Positions 41,286 to 50,161 of a stretch of DNA of 64,000 bases are shown one piece after another. The notes under the pieces are model-generated. The model was not told the origin of the DNA. It did not search any database and was given only the letters and a program-made list of their open reading frames with translations. The position numbers and the translations under genes are program-made. Each line of letters opens with the position of its first letter. The stretch's first letter is position 1. The stretch is from contig JANQEJ010000038.1 of the NCBI GenBank assembly GCA_028278425.1, positions 1 to 64,000 of the forward strand, given 5' to 3'. Origin of the DNA: Planctomycetota bacterium. Its GTDB lineage: Bacteria > Planctomycetota > UBA1135 > GCA-002686595.

Positions 41286-42559
41286 ATCCGTGCCTCGGAG
41301 GTGGAAAGGGGTGTAGCCCCATCGCCGCGCTGCTGCGGCTGGATGGGGGCGTTCGGGTCATAGGCGCGGTCGTGGGTCAAACGCCCGGACAGCACCGGAA
41401 TCGTGATGCGGACGAAGATCGTGTAGAGCAGGAGCCCGAAGGCCCAGATGCCCAGGCAGACCAACGTCTCGTTGAGCGTGGGTGCGTACTCGACGATGTC
41501 GCCGAGCGGCGTCGGGATGAACGCGGGGACGATCAGGCCCATCCCCTTCTCGATCCAAACGCCGACGATGAGCGCGAGGCAGGCCGCGTTGAGGTAACCC
41601 CACTTCCGCGTCAGCGGGCTGACGAGGAGCACGAGGGCGCCGCCGTTGAGCAGCATCGCGGTCCAGATCCAGGGCACGAGCGCGTGGTAGCCGTGCAGCC
41701 CGAAGAACAGGTAGTGCATCGACACGCCGTGCGAGGAGTCGGTGTAGAACTCGACGAACACCTCGCACACCAGAAGGAACATGTTGATCAAGAGCGCCAC
41801 CGTCACGATGTTGCGCAGCGTCGCGATCGCGGCGCGCGGCACGTCGTAGGCGGTGTAGCGGTCGAGGGCCCACAGGCTCACGATCAGGAACGCGGGACCG
41901 GCGGCGAAGGCCGACGCCAGAAAGCGCGGCGCGATGATGGCCGAGTTCCAGAACGGCCGCCCGCCCAGCCCGACGTACAGGAAGGCGGTCACCGTGTGGA
42001 TGCTGATCGCCCACACGATCGCGACGAAGACGAAGGGGATGTAGAAGAGCTTCCCGGGCTTCTTGCGCCGATACGCGCAGTAGATGAGGTACCCGCAGAT
42101 GTGCAGGTTCAGGAGCAGGTACCCGTTCAGGACGATGACGTCCCAGGTCAGCATCGAGATCGGGAAGTTGAACCGCAGCAGCAGGTGATGGAAGCGGTCC
42201 GGGCGCCCGAGGTCGACCGTGACGAACGCGAGGCACATCACGATCGCCGCCACGGCGAGGAGCTCGCCGAAGATCACCAGGTCGTGCAGGTCTCGGTTGC
42301 GGTAGATGTAGACCGGGATCACGAGCATCACGGCCGCCGCCGCCATCCCCACCAGGAAGGTGAAGTTGGCGATGTAGAGCCCCCAGGAGACCTCGTCGGT
42401 CATCCCGGTGGTGGAGAGCCCGTCGACGAGCTGCCTGGCGTAGGCGTTGAGCCCCAGGAGCGACACCGCGGTCAGGAGCCCCATCCACGCCTGGTAGCGC
42501 CAGTCGCCGATGAAGCTCACCCGGAAGCAGCGCCAGAGGAAGCGGAGGTAGTCGCGCAT
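41282..42559 (-). CDS. NrfD/PsrC-family quinol-oxidising membrane subunit
   Basis: A 425-residue integral membrane protein with about ten hydrophobic helices, the size of NrfD/PsrC/DsrP/ActC proteins. These exchange electrons between the quinone pool and an iron-sulfur partner, sometimes translocating protons. Conserved polar residues lie within helices ('LDRYTAYD', 'FGLHGYHALVPWIW', 'IPTPLGDIVEYAPT'). It overlaps the ferredoxin gene upstream (TGATG) and the octahaem gene downstream (four bases), so all three are likely one complex. The last 40 residues (LTHDRAYDPNAPIQPQQ...) are a soluble tail. Confidence 0.9.
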   Translation of the reverse strand: MRDYLRFLWRCFRVSFIGDWRYQAWMGLLTAVSLLGLNAYARQLVDGLSTTGMTDEVSWGLYIANFTFLVGMAAAAVMLVIPVYIYRNRDLHDLVIFGELLAVAAIVMCLAFVTVDLGRPDRFHHLLLRFNFPISMLTWDVIVLNGYLLLNLHICGYLIYCAYRRKKPGKLFYIPFVFVAIVWAISIHTVTAFLYVGLGGRPFWNSAIIAPRFLASAFAAGPAFLIVSLWALDRYTAYDVPRAAIATLRNIVTVALLINMFLLVCEVFVEFYTDSSHGVSMHYLFFGLHGYHALVPWIWTAMLLNGGALVLLVSPLTRKWGYLNAACLALIVGVWIEKGMGLIVPAFIPTPLGDIVEYAPTLNETLVCLGIWAFGLLLYTIFVRITIPVLSGRLTHDRAYDPNAPIQPQQRGDGATPLSTSEARI

Positions 42560-43590
42560 CACCGCTCCTCCCTCAACGGGTCGACCGTCCCGACGACCTG
42601 GCCGTCGCCGTCGCGCGGGTAGCGCTCGTCGAAGTAGTAGAAGAAGCGCGGGATCGTCCCCACGTCCTCCTTGAGCACGAAGACGCGCTTCGTCCGCAGG
42701 ATCCAGGACACTTCGCTCTCGGGATCGAGCACGTTGCCGAACTTCCGCGCCCCGACCGGGCACACCTCGAGGCAGGCCGGCATCCCGCCCTCGCGCGTGC
42801 GGTGCAGGCAGTAGGTGCACTTCTCCATCACGCCCTTCGAGCGCGGGCGGTTGGAGAGGTACGCCATGTCGGGGTTCACGTCCTCCTTCGGCAGCTCCGG
42901 CTCGCTGTAGTTGAAGCGCCGCGCCCAGTAGGGGCAGGCCGCCTCGCAGTACCGGCAGCCGATGCACCAGTCGTAGTCGATGACGGTGATGCCGTCCGGC
43001 TCCTGCCACGTCGCCTCGATCGGACACACCTTGACGCACGGCGGGTTGGCGCACTGGTGGCACTGCACCGGCATGTAGTAGTGGTCCTCGTCGGGGACGG
43101 TCGGCCGGTCGTAGTGGTGGTTGCCCCGCTCGATGTCGGTTGTGCCGCGCGGCATCTCGATCACGCGGATGTACTGGATCTCCGGGGAGCGGCTCTGGTT
43201 GTTCTCGGCCACGCAGGCGTGCACGCACTTCCGGCAGCCGACGCAGCGCGAGAGGTTGAGCGCGTACACGAACTCGACGCCGTCGCGCGCCTTGACGTCG
43301 CGCACCGAGGGGTCGATCGCGAAGCGCTTCTTGACCTCGGTTCGGATCCGCTCGAGCGCCGCGGCCATGTCGGCCTCGTCCATCTCCTTGTAGTGCTTCT
43401 GAAGGAAGCCCTCGATGCTCGGGAGGTCGTCGCCGTCGAGCTCGCGCAGCGGGCTCAGCGCCGCCACGAAGGCCCCCATTCCGCCCACCACGCTCACGCC
43501 GCCGCGCAGGAAGCTCCGGCGCGACATGCCGATCCCGCCCTGGCGGTAGACCGGAGCCTTGGGTGCGGACCGGCGGTAGACGTCGCTCAT
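42559..43590 (-). CDS. Tat-exported four-cluster ferredoxin (DsrO/HybA/NrfC-like)
   Basis: A 343-residue electron-transfer subunit. It has a twin-arginine leader (SRRSFLRGGVSVVGG, residues 23-37) and four [4Fe-4S] motifs: 'CVGCRKCVHAC', 'CHQCANPPCVKVCP', 'CIGCRYCEAACP' and 'CTYCLHRTREGGMPACLEVCP'. It would pass electrons from the membrane NrfD-type subunit to the periplasmic multihaem cytochromes. The start at 43590 overlaps the upstream tetrahaem gene (ATGA). Confidence 0.9.
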   Translation of the reverse strand: MSDVYRRSAPKAPVYRQGGIGMSRRSFLRGGVSVVGGMGAFVAALSPLRELDGDDLPSIEGFLQKHYKEMDEADMAAALERIRTEVKKRFAIDPSVRDVKARDGVEFVYALNLSRCVGCRKCVHACVAENNQSRSPEIQYIRVIEMPRGTTDIERGNHHYDRPTVPDEDHYYMPVQCHQCANPPCVKVCPIEATWQEPDGITVIDYDWCIGCRYCEAACPYWARRFNYSEPELPKEDVNPDMAYLSNRPRSKGVMEKCTYCLHRTREGGMPACLEVCPVGARKFGNVLDPESEVSWILRTKRVFVLKEDVGTIPRFFYYFDERYPRDGDGQVVGTVDPLREER

Positions 43591-44276
43591 CGCGTGCCCT
43601 CCACGGCCTCCCGGCGCGAAGCGCCTTCGCGCCGGTGCTTCCAGCGCTCCAGCGGGTTGAGCTCCTCGCTCGTCGGCTCGCCGCCGTGTCCGGCGTGCGC
43701 GTCCGGCGGCCGGTAACCGCGCGAGCGCGGCCCCGGCAGCGCCTCGAACGGGTCGAAGGCCGGCGCGTGGGGATCGTGGCATTCCACGCAGCGCAGCCGC
43801 ACCTGGCGCCCGGACGAGGCGTCCCACGAGCCCAGCGTCTTCCCGTGCATGCCGCGCTCCCAGTCGCGGAACACCGTCCCGTGGCACTTGCTGCAGAGCG
43901 TCGTCGAGTCCGCGAATCCGACCAGGCTTCCGTCGTGCATCACGAGCTTGTTGCGGTCCGACTGCGAGTGGCAGTTGTAGCAGCGGTCGTTCAGGCCGTG
44001 GTCGAGCTCGATGTGGGTGTGCTGGCGGATGTTGCTCGGCGTCACCTCGAGCGACGCGAAGAGGGCGTGGCAGTCGGAGCACTTCTGCTCCACCCCGCCG
44101 ATCACGACGCGCGGCGGATCGCCGAGGGTCGAACGCAGCGGGCCGGTCGCGATGTCCTCGGGCGCCACACCGGCCTCCAGCTCGGTCGCGCTCAACTCGG
44201 TCACGCCGCTCCCCTCGCCGCCGAAGAGGAACCAAAGCGCCAGTCCGATCCAAAGGGCCGTGAGCGCGGCCCGCAT
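43587..44276 (-). CDS. Tetrahaem cytochrome c, membrane-anchored
   Basis: A 229-residue protein from the ATG at 44276, which follows a GGAGAAGAG ribosome site; an upstream ATG at 44309 lacks one. One N-terminal membrane segment (ALTALWIGLALWFLFGG) is followed by four CXXCH sites: CSDCH, CYNCH, CSKCH and CVECH. The Pro/Arg-rich C-terminus has no haem. It is the first gene of the operon and could relay electrons from the iron-sulfur/NrfD module to the octahaem enzyme or to NapB. A DsrJ- or NrfH-like role is possible, but sequence similarity by eye is weak. Confidence 0.8.
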   Translation of the reverse strand: MRAALTALWIGLALWFLFGGEGSGVTELSATELEAGVAPEDIATGPLRSTLGDPPRVVIGGVEQKCSDCHALFASLEVTPSNIRQHTHIELDHGLNDRCYNCHSQSDRNKLVMHDGSLVGFADSTTLCSKCHGTVFRDWERGMHGKTLGSWDASSGRQVRLRCVECHDPHAPAFDPFEALPGPRSRGYRPPDAHAGHGGEPTSEELNPLERWKHRREGASRREAVEGTR

Positions 44277-44514
44277 CGCTCTTCTCCGCTTCCGCTGCAC
44301 CGGGCGCATGCTAGTCGGCGCCCCGCGGGCAACGGGGAGACCTCAAGGCGCCTTCTTCGCGCCTACGGCCAGGTTGGCGGCGGGGCTACGCCGCCGGCCG
44401 CGCCCGGCTACGAACTTGTGCGCAAGCGAGCGTCGGCGCGCGGCGACGCACGAGGAGACGATTCCGCTACCCGTCGGCCGCCCCGGTCCCTAGAAAGGGC
44501 GGAGCCGGCCCAGC

Positions 44515-45408
44515 ATGTCGTCGATTCCCACCGCGATCGGTCCCTTCGAGCCCAACCGGGTCGTCCCCGGCGACTGTCGCGAGCTGATCGAGGAGCTCCC
44601 CTCCCGGAGCATCGACGTCGTGGTCACCAGCCCGCCCTATTGGGGCCAGCGAGTCTCGAAGGGGACCGGCGACGAGGCCGATCCGCGCGAGTACCTGGCT
44701 TCCCTCTGCGACGTGTTCGTCCGGCTTCTCCCCAAGATCAAGGAGAAGGGTCTCCTTTGGATCAACGTCGGCGACGCGTACAACACGCCGGTCAACTGGC
44801 GCGTCGACGACCGCAGGTTCAGCACGCTCGGCCCGCAGAAGACGGGGCTCGCCGACGACAACTCCGCGTACGTGAAGCCGCGATCGAAGCGGCGAGCGTT
44901 CCTCGACGAGTCGCAGCCCTGGCTGACCTACGGCAACCTGCTCGCCCTCCCCTACCGCCTGGTCGTCGACCTCTGCGACGCCGGCTACCTCTTCCGCGGC
45001 GAGGTGATCTGGAAGAAGCGCAACCCGATGCCGGAGGGCCGCTGCCGGAGGCCTCACCGGCAGCACGAGTCCGTCTACCTCCTCGCCGCGGACGAGCGGC
45101 ACCGCTTCCGCACCTCGCCGCCGGTCCCCGGCGTGTGGGAGCTCGCCAACGAGAAGATCGCCGGGAAGGCCCACTACTCGCGCTTCCCCACGGAGCTGCC
45201 CCTGCGCTGCATCGATGCCTACGGCCTCGCCGGACCGGAGGTCGTCGTGCTCGATCCCTTCTCCGGTTCGGGCACCACGGGCATCGCGGCGCGTCGACTC
45301 GGCTGCACGTACGTCGGCTTCGAGATCGACGAGGAACAGGTGAGCGCGTCCAACGAACGGCTCGCGAACGTCATTCGCCCATCGCACGCGCGCTCCGGCA
45401 CGCGTTAG
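44515..45408 (+). CDS. DNA methyltransferase (beta class, TSPPY type)
   Basis: A 297-residue amino-methyltransferase. The catalytic motif IV reads 'VVTSPPYWGQR' (SPPY is typical of N4-cytosine and some N6-adenine enzymes). The SAM-binding motif I is near the C-terminus ('VVLDPFSGSGTTGIAARRLGCTYVGFEID'), giving the beta-type domain order. A target-recognition region lies between, at about residues 70-210. No restriction endonuclease gene is adjacent, so it is an orphan methyltransferase, either regulatory or the relic of a restriction-modification system. Confidence 0.9.
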   Translation: MSSIPTAIGPFEPNRVVPGDCRELIEELPSRSIDVVVTSPPYWGQRVSKGTGDEADPREYLASLCDVFVRLLPKIKEKGLLWINVGDAYNTPVNWRVDDRRFSTLGPQKTGLADDNSAYVKPRSKRRAFLDESQPWLTYGNLLALPYRLVVDLCDAGYLFRGEVIWKKRNPMPEGRCRRPHRQHESVYLLAADERHRFRTSPPVPGVWELANEKIAGKAHYSRFPTELPLRCIDAYGLAGPEVVVLDPFSGSGTTGIAARRLGCTYVGFEIDEEQVSASNERLANVIRPSHARSGTR

Positions 45409-45421
45409 AGTGCGCGGCACC

Positions 45422-45898
45422 ATGTCGACCACCGACGACGCCACCCGGAAGCTCGCCGCCCGTTACGAGCGGATCGCCGACCAGCTCCGCGAGCTCTACG
45501 CGAAGGTCGCGGATCCGGAGAGCCGCATGGCCACCGCCGCGGCGGTGCTCCACGCGAAGATGCCGCACTTCTTCTGGACGGGCTTCTATAGATTGCAGGG
45601 GGAGGACCTCCTCGTCGGGCCCTACCAGGGGCCGCTCGCCTGCATGGTGCTCGAGCGCGGAAAAGGCGTGTGCTGGGCGGCGGTGCGTTCGGGCGAGGCG
45701 CAGCTCGTCCCCGACGTGCACGCCTTCGCGGGGCACATCGCCTGCGACTCGCGCTCGCGCAGCGAGGTCGTCGTCCCGGTCCGCGACGCCGCCGGCGCGG
45801 TCGTCGCCGTGCTGGACGTCGACAGCGACAAGCTCGACGCCTTCGACCCGGTCGACGTCGAGGGTCTGTCGGCCGTCGCCGCTTTGATCTACGGCTGA
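45422..45898 (+). CDS. msrC: Free methionine-(R)-sulfoxide reductase (GAF, MsrC type)
   Basis: A 158-residue GAF-domain enzyme that reduces free methionine-R-sulfoxide. The fRMsr signature is present: 'FFWTGFYRLQGEDLLVGPYQGPLACMVLERGKGVCWAAVRSGEAQLVPDVHAFAGHIACDSRSRSEVVVPV', with the three cysteines C74, C84 and C108 of the catalytic set. The ATG at 45422 starts the conserved region just past the methyltransferase gene. Role: oxidative-stress repair of methionine in the cytoplasm. Confidence 0.92.
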   Translation: MSTTDDATRKLAARYERIADQLRELYAKVADPESRMATAAAVLHAKMPHFFWTGFYRLQGEDLLVGPYQGPLACMVLERGKGVCWAAVRSGEAQLVPDVHAFAGHIACDSRSRSEVVVPVRDAAGAVVAVLDVDSDKLDAFDPVDVEGLSAVAALIYG

Positions 45899-45948
45899 GC
45901 GAGCTTTCCGGGGTTGCGGGCTCGGGGGGTCGTCCCGAGGCTGGGGGC

Positions 45949-47958
45949 ATGAGGCTCTTCCCCCTTCCGGTTGCCCTCGCCGTCCTCCCGCTCGTCGCGT
46001 CCCCCGCGCCGGCCCAGGCCGTTCCCTTCGGGACGGGCTGCGGCGGGCTCTCGATCGGGAGCTCCGGGGACCCCGCCGTCGCGTCGAGCGACTTTCAGGC
46101 CACCCTCTCCGGCGGGCCGTCGCTGGCGCCGGCGCTCTTCGCCATCGGGGCGAACGATCAGTTCTACCTCGGGCTTCCGCTGCCGCTCGACATGGGCCCG
46201 TTCGGAGCTCCGACGTGCACGCTCTACGGCTCGGCGAACCTGCTCTTCGGAACGGCCACCGACGGGAGCGGGAACGCTTCGCTCGCCCTCCCCATCCCGT
46301 GCCTGATCGACCAGATCGGCGCGACCGTCTACGGCCAGTGGGCGGCGCTCGATCTCGGAGCGAACCCGCTCGGGGCCGTCTTCTCCGACGGCCTCGCGGT
46401 CACGCTCACCGACGGCTTCGACTTCGAGGGGGACCTGTATCGGTTCCTCGAGGCGCAGCAGAGTCCGACGACGGGGCTCGTCGAGTCCTACCGCTCGAAC
46501 CCGGGGCTGCCGAAGCCCTTCGCTAACTACCTCGCGACATCGCGGCCGGCGTTCACCTACGACAACACGCTCGCCGCGCTCGCCTTCCTCGACCGCGGCG
46601 ACCTCGCCCGTGCGACCGACGTCCTGGACGCGATCGTGGGATCGCAGAACCCCGACGGGTCGGTCCCCGACGCGCGCAACGCCGTGACGGGCGCCGTCGT
46701 GAACGGCACGACGAGCACGGGGAACCAGGCCTGGGCCATGCTCGCCTTGATGCGCGGCTGGCAGCTCACCGGCGATCCCTCGTACATGTTCACCGCCGAG
46801 GAGATCGGCACGTTCCTGCTCGGGCAGAAGAACACCGTCGGTCACGGCGGCTTCGTGCTGTCCCCCGGCTCGACGGTCGTGTCGACCGAGCACAACGTCG
46901 ACGTCGCCGCGGCCTTCGGGCGGATGGACCAGGTGCTGGGCGGAGGCGGCGGCATCCTCCTGACCGCCCAGCAGATGCTCGACGGCGCGCGCCACGCCCG
47001 CATCTTCGTCGAGTCGCGCTACGACCCGGTGCTCGGGCTCACCTACACGGGGACCGACGCGAGCGGGATCGTCACCGCGACCTCTCCGATCCCGGAGGAC
47101 ACCCAGACGTGGACGCTCCTCGCCCTCGGCCGCTCGAAGTGGACGTCCGGCTACGACTGGATGCGGCAGGACGTCCCGGCCGGGCTCTGGACGAACTCGA
47201 CGCAGTGCCCGCTCCTCTGCGGCGTGAGCCTCGCCGGTCCGCCCTTCTCCGACTTTGACACGAACGAGGTCTGGTACGAGGGTCTCGCCCACACGTGGCA
47301 AGCGGCGAAGCTCCTCGGCGACACGCCAACCGCCGAAGCCGCGCGCGACGTCCTGCTCGCCGTGCAGGAGGCCGCCCCCAACGCGGACGGCGAGGGGATC
47401 GTCGCGACCTGCGACACGCTCGCGACCGGCTTCGGCTTCCACTTCTTCAACGCGCTGCACGTCGCCCCGACCGCGTGGGCCGCGCTCGCCGAGCGCGACC
47501 GCAATCCCTACTGGAACACGCTCCTCTCGAGCGGCCTCGCCGCCCACCCCGACGCCGGCCGCCCGTGGATCGGGCTGAACGTCCCGGCGGGCGCGACGTG
47601 GAGCTGCCCCAGCGGCGACCCGTGCCTCTTCACCGTGACCGGGACGAGCTCGGGCGTCTTCGGAGACCCCAACCTCGAGATCCACGTGCTCGTCGAGCCG
47701 ACGGTTCCCTCGGCGGGCGCGATCTTCGCGCAGTTCCCGGCGGCGACCGTGCAGCCGGACGGGACGTGGAGCTCGAGCGCGCAGCTCGGGAGCTTCGTGT
47801 TCCCCGCCTCGAGCGGAGATCAGATGCGCATTTCGGCCATCGCGATCGACACGTCGGCCGGCGCGATGCCGGCGTCGTTCGCGGCGGTGACGCTCGACCT
47901 GATCCCCGGGATCGTCACCACCACCGGGGTGGTCGAGGCGACGGTGTCGATCCCATAG
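45949..47958 (+). CDS. Large secreted protein with alpha/alpha-toroid-like catalytic region
   Basis: A 669-residue protein with a signal peptide (LPVALAVLPLVASPAPAQA). Residues 25-160 form the Cys/Gly-rich domain that recurs in this window ('FGTGCGGLSIGSSGDP...LPIPCLIDQIGATVYGQWA'). Residues about 165-560 have paired helices with 'AFTYDNTLAALAFLDRGDLARATDVLDAI', 'NQAWAMLALM' and 'NEVWYEGLAHTWQAAKLLGD', which resemble six-hairpin (alpha/alpha) glycosidase or epimerase folds. A C-terminal beta-domain of about 100 residues follows. No catalytic acid can be assigned. Possibly a polysaccharide-active enzyme; this is inference. Confidence 0.7.
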   Translation: MRLFPLPVALAVLPLVASPAPAQAVPFGTGCGGLSIGSSGDPAVASSDFQATLSGGPSLAPALFAIGANDQFYLGLPLPLDMGPFGAPTCTLYGSANLLFGTATDGSGNASLALPIPCLIDQIGATVYGQWAALDLGANPLGAVFSDGLAVTLTDGFDFEGDLYRFLEAQQSPTTGLVESYRSNPGLPKPFANYLATSRPAFTYDNTLAALAFLDRGDLARATDVLDAIVGSQNPDGSVPDARNAVTGAVVNGTTSTGNQAWAMLALMRGWQLTGDPSYMFTAEEIGTFLLGQKNTVGHGGFVLSPGSTVVSTEHNVDVAAAFGRMDQVLGGGGGILLTAQQMLDGARHARIFVESRYDPVLGLTYTGTDASGIVTATSPIPEDTQTWTLLALGRSKWTSGYDWMRQDVPAGLWTNSTQCPLLCGVSLAGPPFSDFDTNEVWYEGLAHTWQAAKLLGDTPTAEAARDVLLAVQEAAPNADGEGIVATCDTLATGFGFHFFNALHVAPTAWAALAERDRNPYWNTLLSSGLAAHPDAGRPWIGLNVPAGATWSCPSGDPCLFTVTGTSSGVFGDPNLEIHVLVEPTVPSAGAIFAQFPAATVQPDGTWSSSAQLGSFVFPASSGDQMRISAIAIDTSAGAMPASFAAVTLDLIPGIVTTTGVVEATVSIP

Positions 47959-48013
47959 GGCCCCGAGAGAGGGCGGTGACCTAGCCGCGACGCCTGCAAT
48001 CGGAGAGGCGATC

Positions 48014-50095
48014 GTGACATCCGGGCCGGGCCTAGGGAGGATCGGTGCGTTGCACGGCCTCGACCTCGTCTCCACTCTCGCCCTCGTCCTCACCGCCGCG
48101 GCGGTGACCGGCGTCCTATCGCATCGCTTCCGCCAGCCCACGGTCCTCGGCTACCTGATCGCGGGCTTCCTGATCGGGCCGAACCTGGGGCTGCTCCCGC
48201 TCGTCGCCGACTCCGACGCGGTGCACGCGCTGTCGTCGCTCGGCGTGATCCTCCTGATGTTCTCGCTCGGCCTCGAGCTGAGCGTGCGCCGGGTGATCAC
48301 GCTCGCGACGCGCGCCGGCGTGACCGCCGCGGTCGAGATCAGCTTCACGGCCTGGCTCGGCTTCGTCGCCGCGCGCGCGCTCGGTTGGGGGACGCGCGAG
48401 AGCCTCTTCGCCGGGGCGCTCGTCGCGATCTCTTCCTCCATGATCCTCTTCAAGACCTTCGAGGAGCGGAAGGTCGGCGCGGGCCTCCGGGAGCTCGTCT
48501 TCGGCGTCCTGATCTTCGAGGACCTCGCGGCGATCGTGATGATCGCGCTCCTCTCCGCCGTGGCCGCGGGCGAGGAGCTCACGTTCGGCGGCGCCGCGGT
48601 GCACGCCCTCGGCCTGGTCGCCTTCGTCGCGGCGCTCACCGCCGTCGGGCTCTTCATCGTCCCGCGCGCCGTGCGCTACGTCGTGCGCCGACACGCCCGC
48701 GAGACCGTCCTGGTCGCGAGCGTCGGCCTTTGCTTCGGCGCCGCGTTCCTCGCACGGCGCTTCGGGTACTCCGAGGCGCTGGGAGCGTTCCTCGCCGGCG
48801 CGCTCGCGGCCGAGTCCGGCGAAGCGCGCATCCTCCGGCCGATCGTGCTGCCGGTGCGCGAGCTCTTCGCGGCGATCTTCTTCGTGTCGGTCGGGATGAT
48901 GTTCGACCCCGCGCTCCTCGTCGACGCGTGGCCCGCCGTGCTCGCGTTGACCGCGGCGGTCTTCGCCGGCAAGACGCTGGGCGTCTCGCTCGGCGCGCTC
49001 GTGGCCGGCTACCCGACGCAGACCGCGGTGCGCGCCGGGCTCTCGATGGCGCAGATCGGGGAGTTCTCGTTCCTGATCGCCGGCGTCGGCCTCGCGCTCG
49101 GCGGGCAGGCGGAACACTTGGTCGCCGTCGCGGTCAGCGTCTCCCTCCTTACTACCGTGACGACGCCCTGGATGGTGCGCTTCTCCGCCCCGCTCGCGCG
49201 TCGCGCCGAGGAATCGCTCCCGCGGCGGCTTCGGCTCTTCGCCACGCTCTGGGCCACCTGGCTCGAAGACCTGCGCGGACGCCCGGCGTGGTCCGGCGGC
49301 GCCGCGGAGCCGCGGCGGCTCGCGCTGATCATCGTTGCTGACGCGGCGATCCTCTGCGCGCTCATCATCGGCGTCTCGGTCACGCTTCCCGGGTTCGTCG
49401 AGAAGCTCGCCGGCTGGACGGGCGTTGCGCCCGGCCTGCTCGGCGCGGGACTGATCGTGATCGCGGTCCTCGCGTGTGCGCCCTTCGGCCTCGGCGTGTA
49501 CCGCGCGGTGCGCCGGCTCGGCGGGCTCCTGGCCGAGCGCGCCGTGCCGCTGCGCGCCGGACTCGACCTGGGCGCGGCCCCGCGCCGCGCGCTCACGGCC
49601 GGGCTGCAATTCGCGCTCTTCTTCGTCGTGGGCGCGCCCGTCCTGGCACTCACGCAGCCATTCCTGCCCGCGGCGCCCGGTGTCGGGTTCCTGATCGTCG
49701 GCACGTCGGTTCTCGCGTGGCTGCTCTGGCGCGGCGCCGCCGACCTCCAGGGACACGTCCGCGCGGGCGCGCAGGTCGTCCTCGAGACCCTCGCGCGCCA
49801 GACGTCGAAGGCGCAGCCGAACCTCGCCCACGCGAGCGAGCTCCTGCCCGGCCTCGGCGAGCTCAACGCCGTCACGGTGCGCCCCGGCGACGCCGCGGTC
49901 GACCGCAGCCTCGCCGACCTCGACCTTCGCGGTCATAGCGGCGCGGGGGTGCTCTTCGTCTCCCGCGATGGCAAGGCCTTCCTCCCGACCGCCAGCGATA
50001 CGGTGCAGGCGGGCGATACGCTCGTGCTCGCGGGCGACGACGAGGCCAAGGCGCGGGCGGAGGCGTTCTTGCGCAAGGGGGGTCCTGAAGCGTGA
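48014..50095 (+). CDS. CPA2-family cation/proton antiporter with TrkA-C domain
   Basis: A 693-residue KefB/CPA2-type transporter starting at a GTG five bases after GGAGAGG. Residues 20-400 hold about 12 membrane helices with 'VLGYLIAGFLIGPNLGL', 'LLMFSLGLELS' and 'GALVAISSSMILFKTF', typical of monovalent-cation/H+ antiporters. A second hydrophobic block at 430-590 resembles an extra membrane module, and the C-terminal 80 residues ('LNAVTVRPGDAAVDRSLADLDLRGHSGAGVLFVSRDGKAF') form a TrkA-C regulatory domain. It would exchange K+ or Na+ for protons across the inner membrane. Confidence 0.88.
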   Translation: MTSGPGLGRIGALHGLDLVSTLALVLTAAAVTGVLSHRFRQPTVLGYLIAGFLIGPNLGLLPLVADSDAVHALSSLGVILLMFSLGLELSVRRVITLATRAGVTAAVEISFTAWLGFVAARALGWGTRESLFAGALVAISSSMILFKTFEERKVGAGLRELVFGVLIFEDLAAIVMIALLSAVAAGEELTFGGAAVHALGLVAFVAALTAVGLFIVPRAVRYVVRRHARETVLVASVGLCFGAAFLARRFGYSEALGAFLAGALAAESGEARILRPIVLPVRELFAAIFFVSVGMMFDPALLVDAWPAVLALTAAVFAGKTLGVSLGALVAGYPTQTAVRAGLSMAQIGEFSFLIAGVGLALGGQAEHLVAVAVSVSLLTTVTTPWMVRFSAPLARRAEESLPRRLRLFATLWATWLEDLRGRPAWSGGAAEPRRLALIIVADAAILCALIIGVSVTLPGFVEKLAGWTGVAPGLLGAGLIVIAVLACAPFGLGVYRAVRRLGGLLAERAVPLRAGLDLGAAPRRALTAGLQFALFFVVGAPVLALTQPFLPAAPGVGFLIVGTSVLAWLLWRGAADLQGHVRAGAQVVLETLARQTSKAQPNLAHASELLPGLGELNAVTVRPGDAAVDRSLADLDLRGHSGAGVLFVSRDGKAFLPTASDTVQAGDTLVLAGDDEAKARAEAFLRKGGPEA

Positions 50096-50111
50096 ATCGG
50101 GACCTGTAGTC

Positions 50112-50156
50112 GTAGCGGAGGAGGGACGCACCCCTCCGGAACGCGGATTATGATCC
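50112..50156 (-). repeat. Decayed distal att site (partial tRNA-Met copy)
   Basis: The first 16 bases (GTAGCGGAGGAGGGAC) and a later 13-base stretch (CGCGGATTATGAT) are identical to tRNA-Met 3'-half sequence at 52551-52596; the T-loop part between them has diverged. This fits the far attachment site of the island. Confidence 0.7.
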
Positions 50157-50161
50157 GACCC

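Noticed and set aside
43587-44309. Longer start at 44309 for the tetrahaem cytochrome
   Set aside because: No ribosome site precedes it, and it adds an Arg/Lys run; the ATG at 44276 follows GGAGAAGAG and opens a clean membrane anchor.
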